From contig JAVBJN010000050.1 of NCBI GenBank assembly GCA_031546985.1, positions 33,052 through 97,051 on the forward strand: DNA of 64,000 bases, written 5' to 3'. The notes beneath the pieces were generated by a model. The model did no database searches. It had not been told where the DNA came from and saw only the letters and a program-made list of their open reading frames with translations. The translations under genes and the position numbers were made by a program. The stretch comes from JAVBJN01 sp031546985. Its GTDB lineage: Bacteria; Bacteroidota; Bacteroidia; Chitinophagales; Chitinophagaceae. This document shows positions 8,963 to 17,980 of this stretch, piece after piece. Position 1 is the first letter of the stretch. The number at the start of each line of letters is the position of its first letter.

Positions 8963-10249
8963 ATGCCTGTTGTACAAATTCATATACCGCAAACCTCTCC
9001 CCGTATTCATTACGTGGCTCAATTCCTGTTTGAGCAGGTGTTAAAGCTGGAGTATGTGCTGGTGGAGGATGCAGCAGCAGGCGAGCTGTTTTTTTCTGAC
9101 AGCAGTGGCCAGAAAAAAATCGCCTTTCGCACTTCGGGTATTTTTTCCGAAACAGGCATAACTGCCTCACGCAAAGAAGAAGCACTACAAGCGTTGGTAC
9201 AATATCGTGATGATGGGCTATTGCCGGAAACATTTCCCGATCTGGTTTTTTTCCTGCTTTCGCGTTACGAAGAATACCTGCCTTTTGAACCCGACCGGCA
9301 CGGTAGATTTCCCGCCACAGAAAGCGTGTTATTGCAAAGCGGCTTATTGCATATCCCGGTAATAGAGGAATGGATAAAACAACTGCGTGCCTGGCTCGAT
9401 CAGGAACTGGATATGATTTTGCCTGCCCCCTCTGCTTTTTCTTTTCTGCCCACCTATGATATAGATATTACCCATGCTTTTTTTCACAGGCCATGGTGGC
9501 GTACTGCCGGTGCAGTAGTTAAAGAAATGCTGACGGACAGAAGTTTGCTGGCATTGCGCTATAAAGTGCTGCGCAAACAGGTTACCGACCCTTTTGATGC
9601 TTTTGCTGATATGGATACCTGGCATGACCAATATGGGCTGAATCCTTTGTATTTCTGGTTACTGGCCGATTACGGGCCTTACGATAAAAATATATCGCCT
9701 AACGAGCCTGTAATGCGGCAGCTGGTAGGCCAGACTACTGCACAGTACCCAACAGGCATTCACCCGTCTTACCGGTCCAACGAGTTTAAGGAAGCATTGC
9801 AGCAGGAATTAGAACGTTTTAGGGCCATAACGGGGCGCAGACCACTGATAAGCCGTCAGCATTACATTCGCTGCCATTTGCCCCAAACCTACCGCCAATT
9901 GCTTACAACCGGCATTACAGATGACTATTCGATGGGGTATGGCACACACAATGGTTTCCGGGCGGGTGTATCACGTGCTTTTTATTGGTACGATTTGCGA
10001 GCTGAGGTGCAAACATCGCTTTTGGTGCATCCGTTCGTGTTTATGGAAGCCACCAGTTTGTTCCAGTTAAAGCAATCGCCCAATGAGGCTTTTGAAGAAT
10101 TGGTGCGGCTTACCGAAAGGGTGCGTTGGGTGGGCGGTACCATGATTACCATTTTTCACAACTATACGCTGGGGCAAAACAACCCCTATAAAGGATGGCG
10201 GCAGATGTACCTCCGCTACCTGCAAAAAATAAAAGCCCCCGCTGTATAG
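8963..10249 (+). CDS. Polysaccharide-deacetylase-like protein (DUF7033 type)
   Basis: A 428-residue protein without a clear signal peptide. The N-terminal ~140 residues match the domain that precedes deacetylase-like folds in Bacteroidota. The C-terminal half has the order of short motifs expected for a NodB-like barrel: TYDIDITHAF (metal-binding Asp pair), GIHPSYRSN, SRQHYIR, DDYSMGYGTHNGFRAG and a late HPFVFME / IFHNYTLG. Carbohydrate de-N-acetylation of an envelope polysaccharide is the family expectation; the substrate is unknown. The stop codon sits inside the loop of the shared terminator at its 3' end. Confidence 0.82.
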   Translation: MPVVQIHIPQTSPRIHYVAQFLFEQVLKLEYVLVEDAAAGELFFSDSSGQKKIAFRTSGIFSETGITASRKEEALQALVQYRDDGLLPETFPDLVFFLLSRYEEYLPFEPDRHGRFPATESVLLQSGLLHIPVIEEWIKQLRAWLDQELDMILPAPSAFSFLPTYDIDITHAFFHRPWWRTAGAVVKEMLTDRSLLALRYKVLRKQVTDPFDAFADMDTWHDQYGLNPLYFWLLADYGPYDKNISPNEPVMRQLVGQTTAQYPTGIHPSYRSNEFKEALQQELERFRAITGRRPLISRQHYIRCHLPQTYRQLLTTGITDDYSMGYGTHNGFRAGVSRAFYWYDLRAEVQTSLLVHPFVFMEATSLFQLKQSPNEAFEELVRLTERVRWVGGTMITIFHNYTLGQNNPYKGWRQMYLRYLQKIKAPAV

Positions 10250-10262
10250 CAGGGGCTTTTTA
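10229..10262. terminator. Bidirectional terminator between convergent genes
   Basis: A stem of aaaaagcccc against ggggcttttt, extended by gct/agc with one mismatch, serves both the deacetylase-like gene and purH. It overlaps the last codons of the former, whose TAG lies in the loop region. Confidence 0.88.
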
Positions 10263-10282
10263 CATATCAGGCTGGTTAGCAA

Positions 10283-11797
10283 TTAGTGTTTGAAATGGCG
10301 CATGCCACTCATTACCAGTGCTAATCCGTTTTCTTTACAATATTCGATAGAATCGTTGTCGCGGATAGAACCACCCGGTTGAATAAAGGCAGTGATACCT
10401 TGCTCATGTCCCATCTTAACACAGTCGTTGAACGGGAAGAACGCGTCAGAAGCCAGTACGGCACCATTCAGGTCGAACTTGAACTGTTTGGCTTTTTCTA
10501 CCGCATGGCGCAGTGCGTCGATACGTGAAGTTTGTCCGCAACCTTTACCAATCAGTTGTTGGTTTTTAACCAGGGCAATAGCGTTAGATTTCAGGTGTTT
10601 GCACACGATGTTGGCAAATTCGAGGTCCGTTTTTTCCTGTGGTGTAGTTTCACGGGCACCAGCTTCGGTCCAGGTCTGGTAGTTGTCCAGATCGCTGTCT
10701 TGCACCAGGGCGCCGTTCATTACATTTTTATATTGGTAAGCAGCTGTAACCGGTTTCAGTTGTTTCAGCAGCATACGGTTTTTCTTTTTGGTCAGCACTT
10801 CCATCGCTTCTGGTGTAAAGTCTTTGGCCACCAGTATTTCAAAGAAAATTTCGCTTACAGATTCGGCGGTTTCTTTGTCGATTACCTGGTTGCAAGCCAG
10901 CACACCACCAAACGCGCTTTCAGAATCGCCAGCCAGCGCAGCATCCCAGGCTTCTTTCAAAGTAGGGCGAGAAGCAATACCGCACACGTTGGTGTGTTTG
11001 ATTACTGCAAAAGTTGGCTCCGTAAATTCCTGCACCAGTTGTACCGCAGCATCGGTATCTACCAGGTTGTTAAAAGAAAGTTCCTTACCGTGCAGTTGCT
11101 CAAAAGTTTCGTTCAGGTTACCGAAGAATTGCGCCTGTTGGTGCGGGTTTTCGCCGTAACGCAGGCTTTTTATCTGCGGTACAGATACCTGGAAGTATTC
11201 GTCGAAAGTATTGTTGGTAAAGTATTGTGCAATGGCTACATCGTAGTGTGCGCAGTGCTGGAATGCTTTGGCAGCAAACATTTTTCTTTGCTCCAGGCTG
11301 GTTTCGCCTTTCTGCTCGTCCAGCATGTTTTCCAGTGTGCCATATTCGTTTTTAGACGCGATGATTACCACATCTTTAAAGTTTTTAGCACCGGCACGGA
11401 TCAGGGATACGCCACCAATGTCGATTTTTTCGATAATGGTTTGCTCGTCGGTAGTAGACTTCACTGTAGCTTCAAAAGGGTACAGGTCTACGATTACCAG
11501 GTCCATTTGTGGAATTTCGTATTGCTCCAGCTGGGCCAGATCCTGATCGTTCTCTCTGCGGGCCAGGATGCCACCGAAAACTTTAGGATGCAAGGTTTTT
11601 ACACGGCCACCCAGGATAGAAGGGTAGCTGGTAAGGTTTTCTACCGCATTGCAGGGAATGCCCAGGCTTTCGATAAAAGATTGGGTACCGCCGGTAGAAT
11701 ACAGGTTTACACCCAAATCATGCAGTTTGCGGATAATGTTGTCCAGGCCGTCTTTATGGAAAACAGACACCAGGGCGTTGCGCATTGTTTTGTTCAT
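10283..11797 (-). CDS. purH: Bifunctional AICAR transformylase / IMP cyclohydrolase
   Basis: A 504-residue PurH that catalyses the last two steps of IMP synthesis. The N-terminal MGS-like IMP cyclohydrolase domain has NLYSTGGTQ, HPKVFGGILARR and DLVIVDLYPFE. The C-terminal transformylase domain has KSLRYGENPHQQAQ and the catalytic-region motif AVIKHTNVCGIA (usually KHTNPCG). It lies four bases downstream of the comEC stop codon on the same strand and may be cotranscribed with it. It ends at a bidirectional terminator. Confidence 0.97.
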   Translation of the reverse strand: MNKTMRNALVSVFHKDGLDNIIRKLHDLGVNLYSTGGTQSFIESLGIPCNAVENLTSYPSILGGRVKTLHPKVFGGILARRENDQDLAQLEQYEIPQMDLVIVDLYPFEATVKSTTDEQTIIEKIDIGGVSLIRAGAKNFKDVVIIASKNEYGTLENMLDEQKGETSLEQRKMFAAKAFQHCAHYDVAIAQYFTNNTFDEYFQVSVPQIKSLRYGENPHQQAQFFGNLNETFEQLHGKELSFNNLVDTDAAVQLVQEFTEPTFAVIKHTNVCGIASRPTLKEAWDAALAGDSESAFGGVLACNQVIDKETAESVSEIFFEILVAKDFTPEAMEVLTKKKNRMLLKQLKPVTAAYQYKNVMNGALVQDSDLDNYQTWTEAGARETTPQEKTDLEFANIVCKHLKSNAIALVKNQQLIGKGCGQTSRIDALRHAVEKAKQFKFDLNGAVLASDAFFPFNDCVKMGHEQGITAFIQPGGSIRDNDSIEYCKENGLALVMSGMRHFKH

Positions 11798-11801
11798 GGA
11801 A

Positions 11802-13862
11802 TCAGAAATTTAGCACCAGTGCACCTTCATCTGGTACGGAAAAGTGCCGCAAAGTTAGCCTTTCGCACGCTTTTTTCCATTTTTTAATGCAATAAGCCGA
11901 GTTGCTGCTGTCAAAGACGATTAAGCCGGGTTGTAAATGATTGATAATCTTTTCGATCGGACAGCGGGTATTATTGCGCAGCACCACATAATCCACCTTT
12001 ATAACCTGGTCGGGCAGCCTGAAGCTGCTATCGATATAGGCAATGGTTTTATGTCCCACTACCTCAAAAGCAGGAAAGGAATCTTTAATGACTATCTGCT
12101 TCTTGCGCGTGACAATATGCCCCGGCTGAATATTGAATTGAAAATCTTTGGAAGTATCGGAAAGCAGCGGGTGGATTGATAATTGTGCAGCGCTGCCATT
12201 CTCCCTCGCTACAGCGCTGGTTTTGGTAATATTGTAAATGATAAGCCGGCGCACCTTTGTTGCCTGGTAACTGAGTCTGAAACTTTCAAAGGTAAAGGCA
12301 AGCAGACAAAGCCCTGCCGCCAACGCAGGTTTGAATTGCCTGAACTTTACCCAGTAGTACAATGCAACAATGGTTGCAAAAAGCAGCAGGTATTGGGCCA
12401 GAGAAATATGTATGTTGGTAATGTGCAATTGCAGTGCATCAACCCGGGCCACAAACCAGTTCATACCTGTAATGCCCCAGTGGGTAAGCCAGCCCAGCCA
12501 GCCCGCAATGGTGGCAGATATGGGAAAGCACAATACCAGTGCGATTTCTACATACAGGATAAGCGTAGAAGCCGGTATGGCCACCAGATTGGAGATAATG
12601 AACCCCAGCGGAAACTGGTGAAAATAATACAATGTAATGGGTAGGGTAAGGATTTGCGCAGCCAGGGTGCAACTTACCAGTTGCCAGATATGGTTGAGCC
12701 ATTTCCAGGGTACATACACTTTGCGGTACAGGGGTTGGTAAAAGATGAATATGCTTAGAATCGCCAGATAGGAAAGTTGAAAACCGATGTCGAAGAGCCA
12801 GTAGGGGTTATACCAAAGCAGCAGGCAGGCCGATGCGAAAAGGAAGTTGAGCGAATAATTTTTCTTGCCCCACATTTTACCCAACGCAATGCAGGTAAAC
12901 ATTACCGCAGAACGGACAACAGAAGCTGGAGCTCCGGTCATAAAGGTGAAGACCCACATGCAGAGGATAGCAACCGGGTATTTAACATAACGGAAGCGGC
13001 GCTCCGGTAGCCAACTCAGCAACCATAGGATGAGAAAGTACACCACACCCATATGCAGCCCCGAAATGGCAATGATGTGTATGATGCCGGCATTGGTGTA
13101 TTGGCGCACCAATTGCTGGTCCAGGTCGTTCCTGTATCCAATAAGCAGGGCTTCTGCTACGCCCATAGTAGTACGGTCTGGTATGGTTTGCTGCAAAGCG
13201 ATAAGGCAGCCTGTGCTTAGTTTATAGATCCACGCGGGGAGTGTGTAGGCGGTGTTCTTCCCGATTGAGCGCCACGCGTCATTTTTAAGGTAAACGGATT
13301 GAAAAATGTTCTGCAAAGCTGCATAACGGGCATAGTCAAAAGTCTCCGGATTGCCGCTGTTTTGGATGGGCTCGGGTTGTTGCCGGAAAGCAATGAGGTC
13401 GCCATATCGGAGTTGTGCGGCATTACTGTCTTTAGCCACATAAGCCCATACCTGGCCCGATGTAGGTTGTGTGCCTTTGGCTGTTTGTACAGCAGTGATT
13501 TGTAAGGCCACTTTATAGGTCTTTGCCCGGGCCGTAATGGGTTCGCTTACCCTGCCAATATAGGTTAGATCCTTGCCTGTAATGTGCCCGTACCAATTGC
13601 TGTGGTTTCGTTGATTGTGCAGCCAGGCACTGCAAATACCTAAAGAGATAATGAGCAGTTGCACGCCCACGCCCCGCACCCATTCCAAAGGGTAGCGCCG
13701 GGCTACGGGAATAAACCGAAATAAGCAAAAAATACCTGCGGCGAGTAGCAGTAAAGCCAAGCCCGGCATATAACCACACTGGAACTGGTATTGCACAAAA
13801 ATGCCTGCCGCAAAAGGGATAAAGAGTCGCAGGCACGGAGCCTGGGGCCATGCTGTTTTCAT
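11802..13862 (-). CDS. comEC: ComEC/Rec2-family DNA-uptake channel protein
   Basis: A 686-residue multi-spanning membrane protein. The N-terminal DUF4131-type domain is followed by the Competence domain with the signature IIAISGLHMGVVYF and many further membrane helices to about residue 520. The last ~150 residues occupy the place of the metallo-beta-lactamase-like domain of long ComEC proteins, but no HxHxDH motif is visible, so that nuclease-like part is degenerate or absent. ComEC forms the inner-membrane channel for single-stranded DNA in natural transformation. A palindrome begins at the last base of the start codon. Confidence 0.92.
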   Translation of the reverse strand: MKTAWPQAPCLRLFIPFAAGIFVQYQFQCGYMPGLALLLLAAGIFCLFRFIPVARRYPLEWVRGVGVQLLIISLGICSAWLHNQRNHSNWYGHITGKDLTYIGRVSEPITARAKTYKVALQITAVQTAKGTQPTSGQVWAYVAKDSNAAQLRYGDLIAFRQQPEPIQNSGNPETFDYARYAALQNIFQSVYLKNDAWRSIGKNTAYTLPAWIYKLSTGCLIALQQTIPDRTTMGVAEALLIGYRNDLDQQLVRQYTNAGIIHIIAISGLHMGVVYFLILWLLSWLPERRFRYVKYPVAILCMWVFTFMTGAPASVVRSAVMFTCIALGKMWGKKNYSLNFLFASACLLLWYNPYWLFDIGFQLSYLAILSIFIFYQPLYRKVYVPWKWLNHIWQLVSCTLAAQILTLPITLYYFHQFPLGFIISNLVAIPASTLILYVEIALVLCFPISATIAGWLGWLTHWGITGMNWFVARVDALQLHITNIHISLAQYLLLFATIVALYYWVKFRQFKPALAAGLCLLAFTFESFRLSYQATKVRRLIIYNITKTSAVARENGSAAQLSIHPLLSDTSKDFQFNIQPGHIVTRKKQIVIKDSFPAFEVVGHKTIAYIDSSFRLPDQVIKVDYVVLRNNTRCPIEKIINHLQPGLIVFDSSNSAYCIKKWKKACERLTLRHFSVPDEGALVLNF

Positions 13863-13885
13863 ACATTGAAGGTTCGTTCAATGTA
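13862..13885. repeat. Inverted repeat at the comEC start codon
   Basis: Nine-base perfect arms (tacattgaa / ttcaatgta) with a six-base spacer begin at the comEC start codon and extend upstream. In mRNA this would fold right at the translation start; as DNA it could be an operator. There is no T-run on the side a terminator for the upstream gene would need. Confidence 0.55.
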
Positions 13886-13954
13886 CATACATCTGGCCTG
13901 TGCCGCAATGGCTATCCGGGTTTAAGCGCTTTTAAGCGACTATAAATACTTAAC

Positions 13955-14662
13955 TCAGGAAGCCAGGATAAGGAATACCGCCGGGCGTTTATGAATGTCG
14001 GGTTTTTGCTGGTTCCAATCGCCAATGGTTTTGGTCTTGATCCAGCCATCGGGTCCGGTAATGTCTACGCCAATAGTGAGTAGGGTATCGCCCTTGCAGT
14101 TCTTGCAAAGGTCTTCGATCATATTGTTGTTGCGGTAGGGCGTTTCAATAAAGATCTGGGTTTGTTGCCTGCGGTGCGATTCTGTTTCCAGTTCTTTGAT
14201 GGCCTTACTGCGCTCCTGTGGTTTTACGGGCAGGTAACCTGTAAACTGGAACCGTTGCCCCTGCAGGCCCGATGCAATCAAAGCCATCAGTATAGAGTTG
14301 GGCCCTGTAAAGGGTATTACGGTAGCGCCAACCTGGTGTGCAGCCTGCACTACAGCACTACCGGGATCTGCCACTGCAGGGCAACCGGCCTCGCTCATCA
14401 ATCCCACGTCATGCCCGGCTTTAAGCCATTCCTTTATCTTTCTCGTATCCGCAGAGGTATGCTCATTTACAATCTCAAACTGGATCTCATCGATATTTAC
14501 ATCGCGGCTAATGGCCTTGAGATAACGGCGAGCTGTTTTAAGTTCTTCTACAAAAAAATGCTTGAGTGTAATGGCCTTTTGTTTGGCTTCTTCCGGGATG
14601 GTGTGCAGCGCGTTTTCGTGCAAGGGTACAGGAATGCAGTATAAAGTTCCGGTTTGGGGCAT
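13955..14662 (-). CDS. RsmI-type SAM-dependent methyltransferase
   Basis: A 235-residue tetrapyrrole-methylase-fold protein close to RsmI (16S rRNA C1402 2'-O-methyltransferase). Visible motifs are GLMSEAGCPAVADPGSAVV (SAM-binding loop), FTGPNSILMALIASG and IFIETPYRNNNM. It lacks the C-terminal extension of longer RsmI proteins; Bacteroidota often have such a short paralogue, so rRNA methylation is likely but not certain. An upstream in-frame TTG at 14689 lies inside a consensus -7 box (TACTTTTG), so the ATG at 14662 is taken as the start. Confidence 0.88.
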   Translation of the reverse strand: MPQTGTLYCIPVPLHENALHTIPEEAKQKAITLKHFFVEELKTARRYLKAISRDVNIDEIQFEIVNEHTSADTRKIKEWLKAGHDVGLMSEAGCPAVADPGSAVVQAAHQVGATVIPFTGPNSILMALIASGLQGQRFQFTGYLPVKPQERSKAIKELETESHRRQQTQIFIETPYRNNNMIEDLCKNCKGDTLLTIGVDITGPDGWIKTKTIGDWNQQKPDIHKRPAVFLILAS

Positions 14663-14741
14663 AATCGTATTTTTATTGGCAGAACTCAAAAGTATTGAAA
14701 ATTGTTTGCCTCATCAGGCAATGGTATAAATCGGGAGGTGC

Positions 14742-15353
14742 ATGAATCATAAGCTGGATGTGTCATTTTATGAAAGAGCGGCTGTGCTTACCATAGCCAG
14801 AGAGTTGCTGGGCAAGGTTTTGGTTACCCATATTGGAGGCGTGCTCACCTCAGGTATCATTGTAGAAACAGAAGCGTATGCAGGTGTTGGTGATAAGGCT
14901 TCACATGCGTATAACGGTCGTAGAAGCAACCGTACAGAAGTGATGTATGCGCATGGCGGTACGGCATATGTATACCTGTGTTATGGCATTCATCATTTGT
15001 TTAATGTAGTAACCAATGCACGCGATATTCCGCATGCCATTCTTATTCGTGGGCTGGAACCATTAGAAGGTATTGATGCTATGCTGGCGCGCACTGGTAA
15101 AACATTTGTGCGGCCCGATCTTACAGCCGGGCCGGGTTCCTTATCCCGGGCTTTGGGCATTACCACGGCCATGAGCGGCTATAGCTTATTGGGCGATACC
15201 GTATGGATAGAAGACCGGCAGCTTAAAGTGTCTAAGGCAGATGTAGTAGAAAGTACCCGGGTTGGCGTAGCTTATGCCCAAGAAGATGCTTTACTGCCTT
15301 ACAGATTCAGCATTAAGGGCAATAAATGGGTAAGCAAAGGAAAAGGATTATAG
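14742..15353 (+). CDS. DNA-3-methyladenine glycosylase (AAG/MPG type)
   Basis: A 203-residue base-excision repair enzyme that removes 3-methyladenine and other alkylated purines. It shows the family blocks ARELLGKVLV, IVETEAYAG (catalytic glutamate in ETEAY), DKASHAYNGRRSNRTEVMY, GTAYVYLCYGIHHLFNVV and AGPGSLSRALGI. It is divergent from the methyltransferase gene across an 80-base gap and is followed by a repeat-rich noncoding stretch. Confidence 0.96.
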   Translation: MNHKLDVSFYERAAVLTIARELLGKVLVTHIGGVLTSGIIVETEAYAGVGDKASHAYNGRRSNRTEVMYAHGGTAYVYLCYGIHHLFNVVTNARDIPHAILIRGLEPLEGIDAMLARTGKTFVRPDLTAGPGSLSRALGITTAMSGYSLLGDTVWIEDRQLKVSKADVVESTRVGVAYAQEDALLPYRFSIKGNKWVSKGKGL

Positions 15354-15616
15354 GATTACGGATTGGTTCCAGACCTGTCAGGTGCGGCAGCTCCTGCCAG
15401 GTCTCAGGCTTATTGATCCTTATATTTTCCGGGGCCAGAGACGGTGGCTCCTGACAGGTCTCGAAGTTGGAAAGATCCAGGTTATTCTCCCTTACACCTG
15501 ACAGGACCTAACGGATTTGGCAGGTGTATCGGAGACTGAGCCCCGCATGGGTGGGACAAGCTCTGGCGGGTGGCTCTTCGGTGACTGAGCCTGTCGAAGT
15601 CCCGAAAGCGGCAATA
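15354..15616. repeat. Repeat-rich noncoding gap
   Basis: This gap has no credible gene. It contains several variants of a cctgacaggtct-like motif in both orientations (near 15371, 15392, 15451 and 15496); the last forms a hairpin with a gcaggtgt partner near 15521. At 15580-15600 it also holds one copy, on the minus strand, of the dispersed element cttcgacaggctcagt that recurs at 26067 and 42590. Confidence 0.7.
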
Positions 15617-15645
15617 AAAAAGCCCCCGCATTGCTGCGAGGGCTT
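15613..15645 (-). terminator. Terminator of the PorP/SprF-like gene
   Basis: Read on the minus strand, a 10-bp stem with one mismatch (agccctcgca / tgcgggggct) and a four-base loop is followed by a run of Ts, 24 bases after the stop codon. Confidence 0.85.
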
Positions 15646-15668
15646 CTATAACGTAAACAAGTCTCTTA

Positions 15669-16706
15669 TTAGAACTTAGGACAGGTAAAGTTGTATTTAG
15701 GTCTGTCGTAACGGTTGATACCGCCATTGTAGATCAACGATACTTCCAGTGCACCCTGGTTTTTAGTAGCAGGAGCAAAGTTACTCAGGTTCACATCGTA
15801 GCTGATACCGAAGGTCATTTTTTCCCACTCAAAACCAATATAAGGGTTTACCGCATCACCTACACGATACCAGCCACCCAGATACAGTACTGTATTTTGG
15901 GTATACTCATCGTGCAATGGGTTAAGGATAAAACCGGCAGCACCACCAATCATGGTTTCTTGTGCTTTACCTTGTTTTTGGTACAAACCGCTCGCATACA
16001 TTACCATGTAGTCGTTCAGATCGATCGAACCACCTACATAGAAGTTGTAACGCGCGTTGATTTTATTAGAAGAGTTCAGGAAAGTTTCGGTAGGCTGAGA
16101 CAGGTGATAATAAGCACCACCCGCAAACAGGGTAGCATGCTCGCTTACACGGCCAGAGTACATTAACCCGGTATTGAAGTCAGGGTAAGTGAGGTCACCA
16201 CCACCGAGGTTGGTTTCTCCACCGCCACCACCAACGTATTCTACGCCGCGGATCACATCAATATCGTTTTCAAATACGATTTTACTGAAATCAACACTTT
16301 TTTGCACCAGGTAGCCTTGTAAGCCCAGTGACAGGTGGTGATTCTTTTCTTCACCAAATGCTTTGTGGTATGCCAGTGAGATACCGGCAGTTGTATTTTG
16401 CAGCGCTCCGGTACCGGAACGGTCATACAGCAGAATCAGACCCACGCCCACCGCGTCACCATTATCCAGCTTGCCTTTCAGGGCAGCAATATCAAATGAT
16501 GCAGTACCGGTAATATATGGAGTAGAAACACTATACCATTGGTTACGATAGTTAGCTGCTAAACGATAGTCTTTATTTACTAAACCAGTCAACGCTGGGT
16601 TCAACGTCAGGGGAGAAGTGAAAAACTGCGTAAAGTGCACATCTTGTGCCATCGCACTACCACCAACAAATGCACTAAGGAATAAGGCGAGTAGTTTTCT
16701 TTTCAT
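15669..16706 (-). CDS. PorP/SprF-family outer-membrane protein (T9SS associated)
   Basis: A 345-residue protein with a signal peptide ending at GGSAMAQ and the family opening DVHFTQFFTSPLTLNPALTG. The rest is a series of amphipathic strands typical of a PorP/SprF beta-barrel, for example NYRNQWYSV and IGFEWEKMTFGISYDVNLSN. PorP-like proteins anchor or assist T9SS cargo at the outer membrane, commonly next to a large gliding-type cargo; here it stands alone, but four probable T9SS cargo proteins are elsewhere in the window. It is monocistronic with its own terminator. Confidence 0.92.
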   Translation of the reverse strand: MKRKLLALFLSAFVGGSAMAQDVHFTQFFTSPLTLNPALTGLVNKDYRLAANYRNQWYSVSTPYITGTASFDIAALKGKLDNGDAVGVGLILLYDRSGTGALQNTTAGISLAYHKAFGEEKNHHLSLGLQGYLVQKSVDFSKIVFENDIDVIRGVEYVGGGGGETNLGGGDLTYPDFNTGLMYSGRVSEHATLFAGGAYYHLSQPTETFLNSSNKINARYNFYVGGSIDLNDYMVMYASGLYQKQGKAQETMIGGAAGFILNPLHDEYTQNTVLYLGGWYRVGDAVNPYIGFEWEKMTFGISYDVNLSNFAPATKNQGALEVSLIYNGGINRYDRPKYNFTCPKF

Positions 16707-17050
16707 AATGCCGTTTTTATTTTTTTAGACAGGTTACTGTGGGCAATAGGTTTGGATTACTAAACTAGAGTATTTATTCTAAAAATACAAATACATAGCC
16801 TGCGTCCGCAACAAATATATTTAAATGAAATGCACTTTGCAACCAGTTTCTTGCCTTTTTGAAAAAAACTTTGAATCAATTTTAAGAAGAATAAAATTTG
16901 TTTGTTCTTTGTGCTCCCAAAGTGGAAGGAAAATTTTGAAGAAGAGAAAAAATATGTGCTGAATTCAAAAAATCCCTTACCTTTGCAGTCCTTAATTTTT
17001 TAATTAATTCTTTATCCCTCTGAAAAGAGGCATACAAAAGTGATCTGGTT
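16707..17050. other. Divergent intergenic region, porP and rpmH promoters
   Basis: This 344-base AT-rich gap separates porP from rpmH. A consensus -7 box TACCTTTG at 16978-16985 faces rpmH and leaves a leader of about 60 bases. No clear TAnnTTTG box was found for porP. No RNA gene or ORF is supported. Confidence 0.55.
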
Positions 17051-17206
17051 ATGAAACGTACTTATCAACCACACAGGAAACGTCGTAAGACTGTACATGG
17101 TTTTCGTAAGCGCATGGAAAGTGCCAACGGCCGTAAAGTACTGGCTTCTCGCAGAAAGAAAGGCCGTAAAAAATTGACTGTTTCCGACGAACGTCGTCTG
17201 AAATAA
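17051..17206 (+). CDS. rpmH: 50S ribosomal protein bL34
   Basis: A 51-residue, highly basic protein that begins MKRTYQPHRKRRKTVHGF and contains the bL34 signature GFRKRM and LASRRKKGRKKL. bL34 is part of the large ribosomal subunit. It is the first gene of the conserved rpmH-rnpA-yidD cluster, with rnpA starting 10 bases after its stop codon. A TAnnTTTG promoter box lies about 65 bases upstream. Confidence 0.97.
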   Translation: MKRTYQPHRKRRKTVHGFRKRMESANGRKVLASRRKKGRKKLTVSDERRLK

Positions 17207-17216
17207 TGTTGACAGC

Positions 17217-17636
17217 GTGACGAATGCTAAACCCATCCGGTTTACTTTAAATGCATCCGAACGACTGAAACAACGGAAATTAATAGAAACGCTTTTCCGG
17301 CAAGGAAAAGCGTTTTTTGTGTTTCCTTACAAGGTTATTTACCGCATTTTACCCGCCAATGATGCCGAATCGCCCGCCCAGGCTGGTTTTTCTGCATCCA
17401 AGCGGTATTATAAACATGCGGTAGACCGTAACCGGGTTAAGCGACTTTCGCGCGAGGCCTACCGGTTGCACAAGCACGAACTGTACGCGGTGCTCGAAGC
17501 CAATGGGGTGCAAATGCAGGTCTTTTTCCTGTACAGTACCTCCAAAACGCTTGGTTTTGAAGAAATACAGGATAAGTTTGCTGTGATTTTGAAAAAACTA
17601 AAGGCCGAAATCCCAATATCCGGTGCCACTGCTTAA
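17217..17636 (+). CDS. rnpA: Ribonuclease P protein component
   Basis: A 139-residue basic protein that starts with GTG. It carries the RnpA features: FTLNASERLKQRKLIETLF, a central AGFSASKRYYKHAVDRNRVK (the conserved RNR motif) and RLSREAYRLHK. It binds the catalytic RNase P RNA for 5' maturation of tRNAs. It is placed between rpmH and yidD and overlaps yidD by 14 bases, so translation is probably coupled. Confidence 0.95.
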   Translation: MTNAKPIRFTLNASERLKQRKLIETLFRQGKAFFVFPYKVIYRILPANDAESPAQAGFSASKRYYKHAVDRNRVKRLSREAYRLHKHELYAVLEANGVQMQVFFLYSTSKTLGFEEIQDKFAVILKKLKAEIPISGATA

Positions 17637-17853
17637 ACGCATACTCATTTTTCCCTTCCTGGTGCTCATCAGGATTTACCAGTGGTTTATTTCACCGCTG
17701 ATGGGAGCCAAATGCCGTTATAATCCTACCTGTAGCCAATATGCTATGGAAGCGCTCAAGAAACACGGCCTGCTCAAGGGTGGCCGGCTGGCTGTTAAGC
17801 GTATTGTCTCCTGCGGTCCCTGGGGCGGACATGGGTACGATCCAGTGCCTTAA
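17623..17853 (+). CDS. yidD: Membrane protein insertion efficiency factor YidD
   Basis: A 76-residue protein that starts with GTG inside the end of rnpA. It has an amphipathic/hydrophobic N-terminus (LIFPFLVLIRIYQWFISPL) and the YidD signature CRYNPTCSQYAMEAL, then RIVSCGPWGGHGYDPVP. YidD helps YidC-dependent insertion of membrane proteins. The gene order rpmH-rnpA-yidD is conserved across bacteria. Confidence 0.95.
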   Translation: MPLLKRILIFPFLVLIRIYQWFISPLMGAKCRYNPTCSQYAMEALKKHGLLKGGRLAVKRIVSCGPWGGHGYDPVP

Positions 17854-17980
17854 ACTTGATCATTTTTTCCCTTTTATTCTGCTTGTACTAACGAAACGTT
17901 AAAGCCTCAGGCTTAACATGCTAATATTCCTTTTCCTGCACTTTATTTTATAACTTAGAGATAAGAATTTTACAACCTAT

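Noticed and set aside
10532..11887. A 451-codon open frame antisense to purH
   Set aside because: It mirrors the reverse strand of a well-supported gene and has no recognisable motif.
12183..12644. A 153-codon open frame antisense to comEC
   Set aside because: It lies inside the hydrophobic comEC coding region; low-complexity peptide with no signal.
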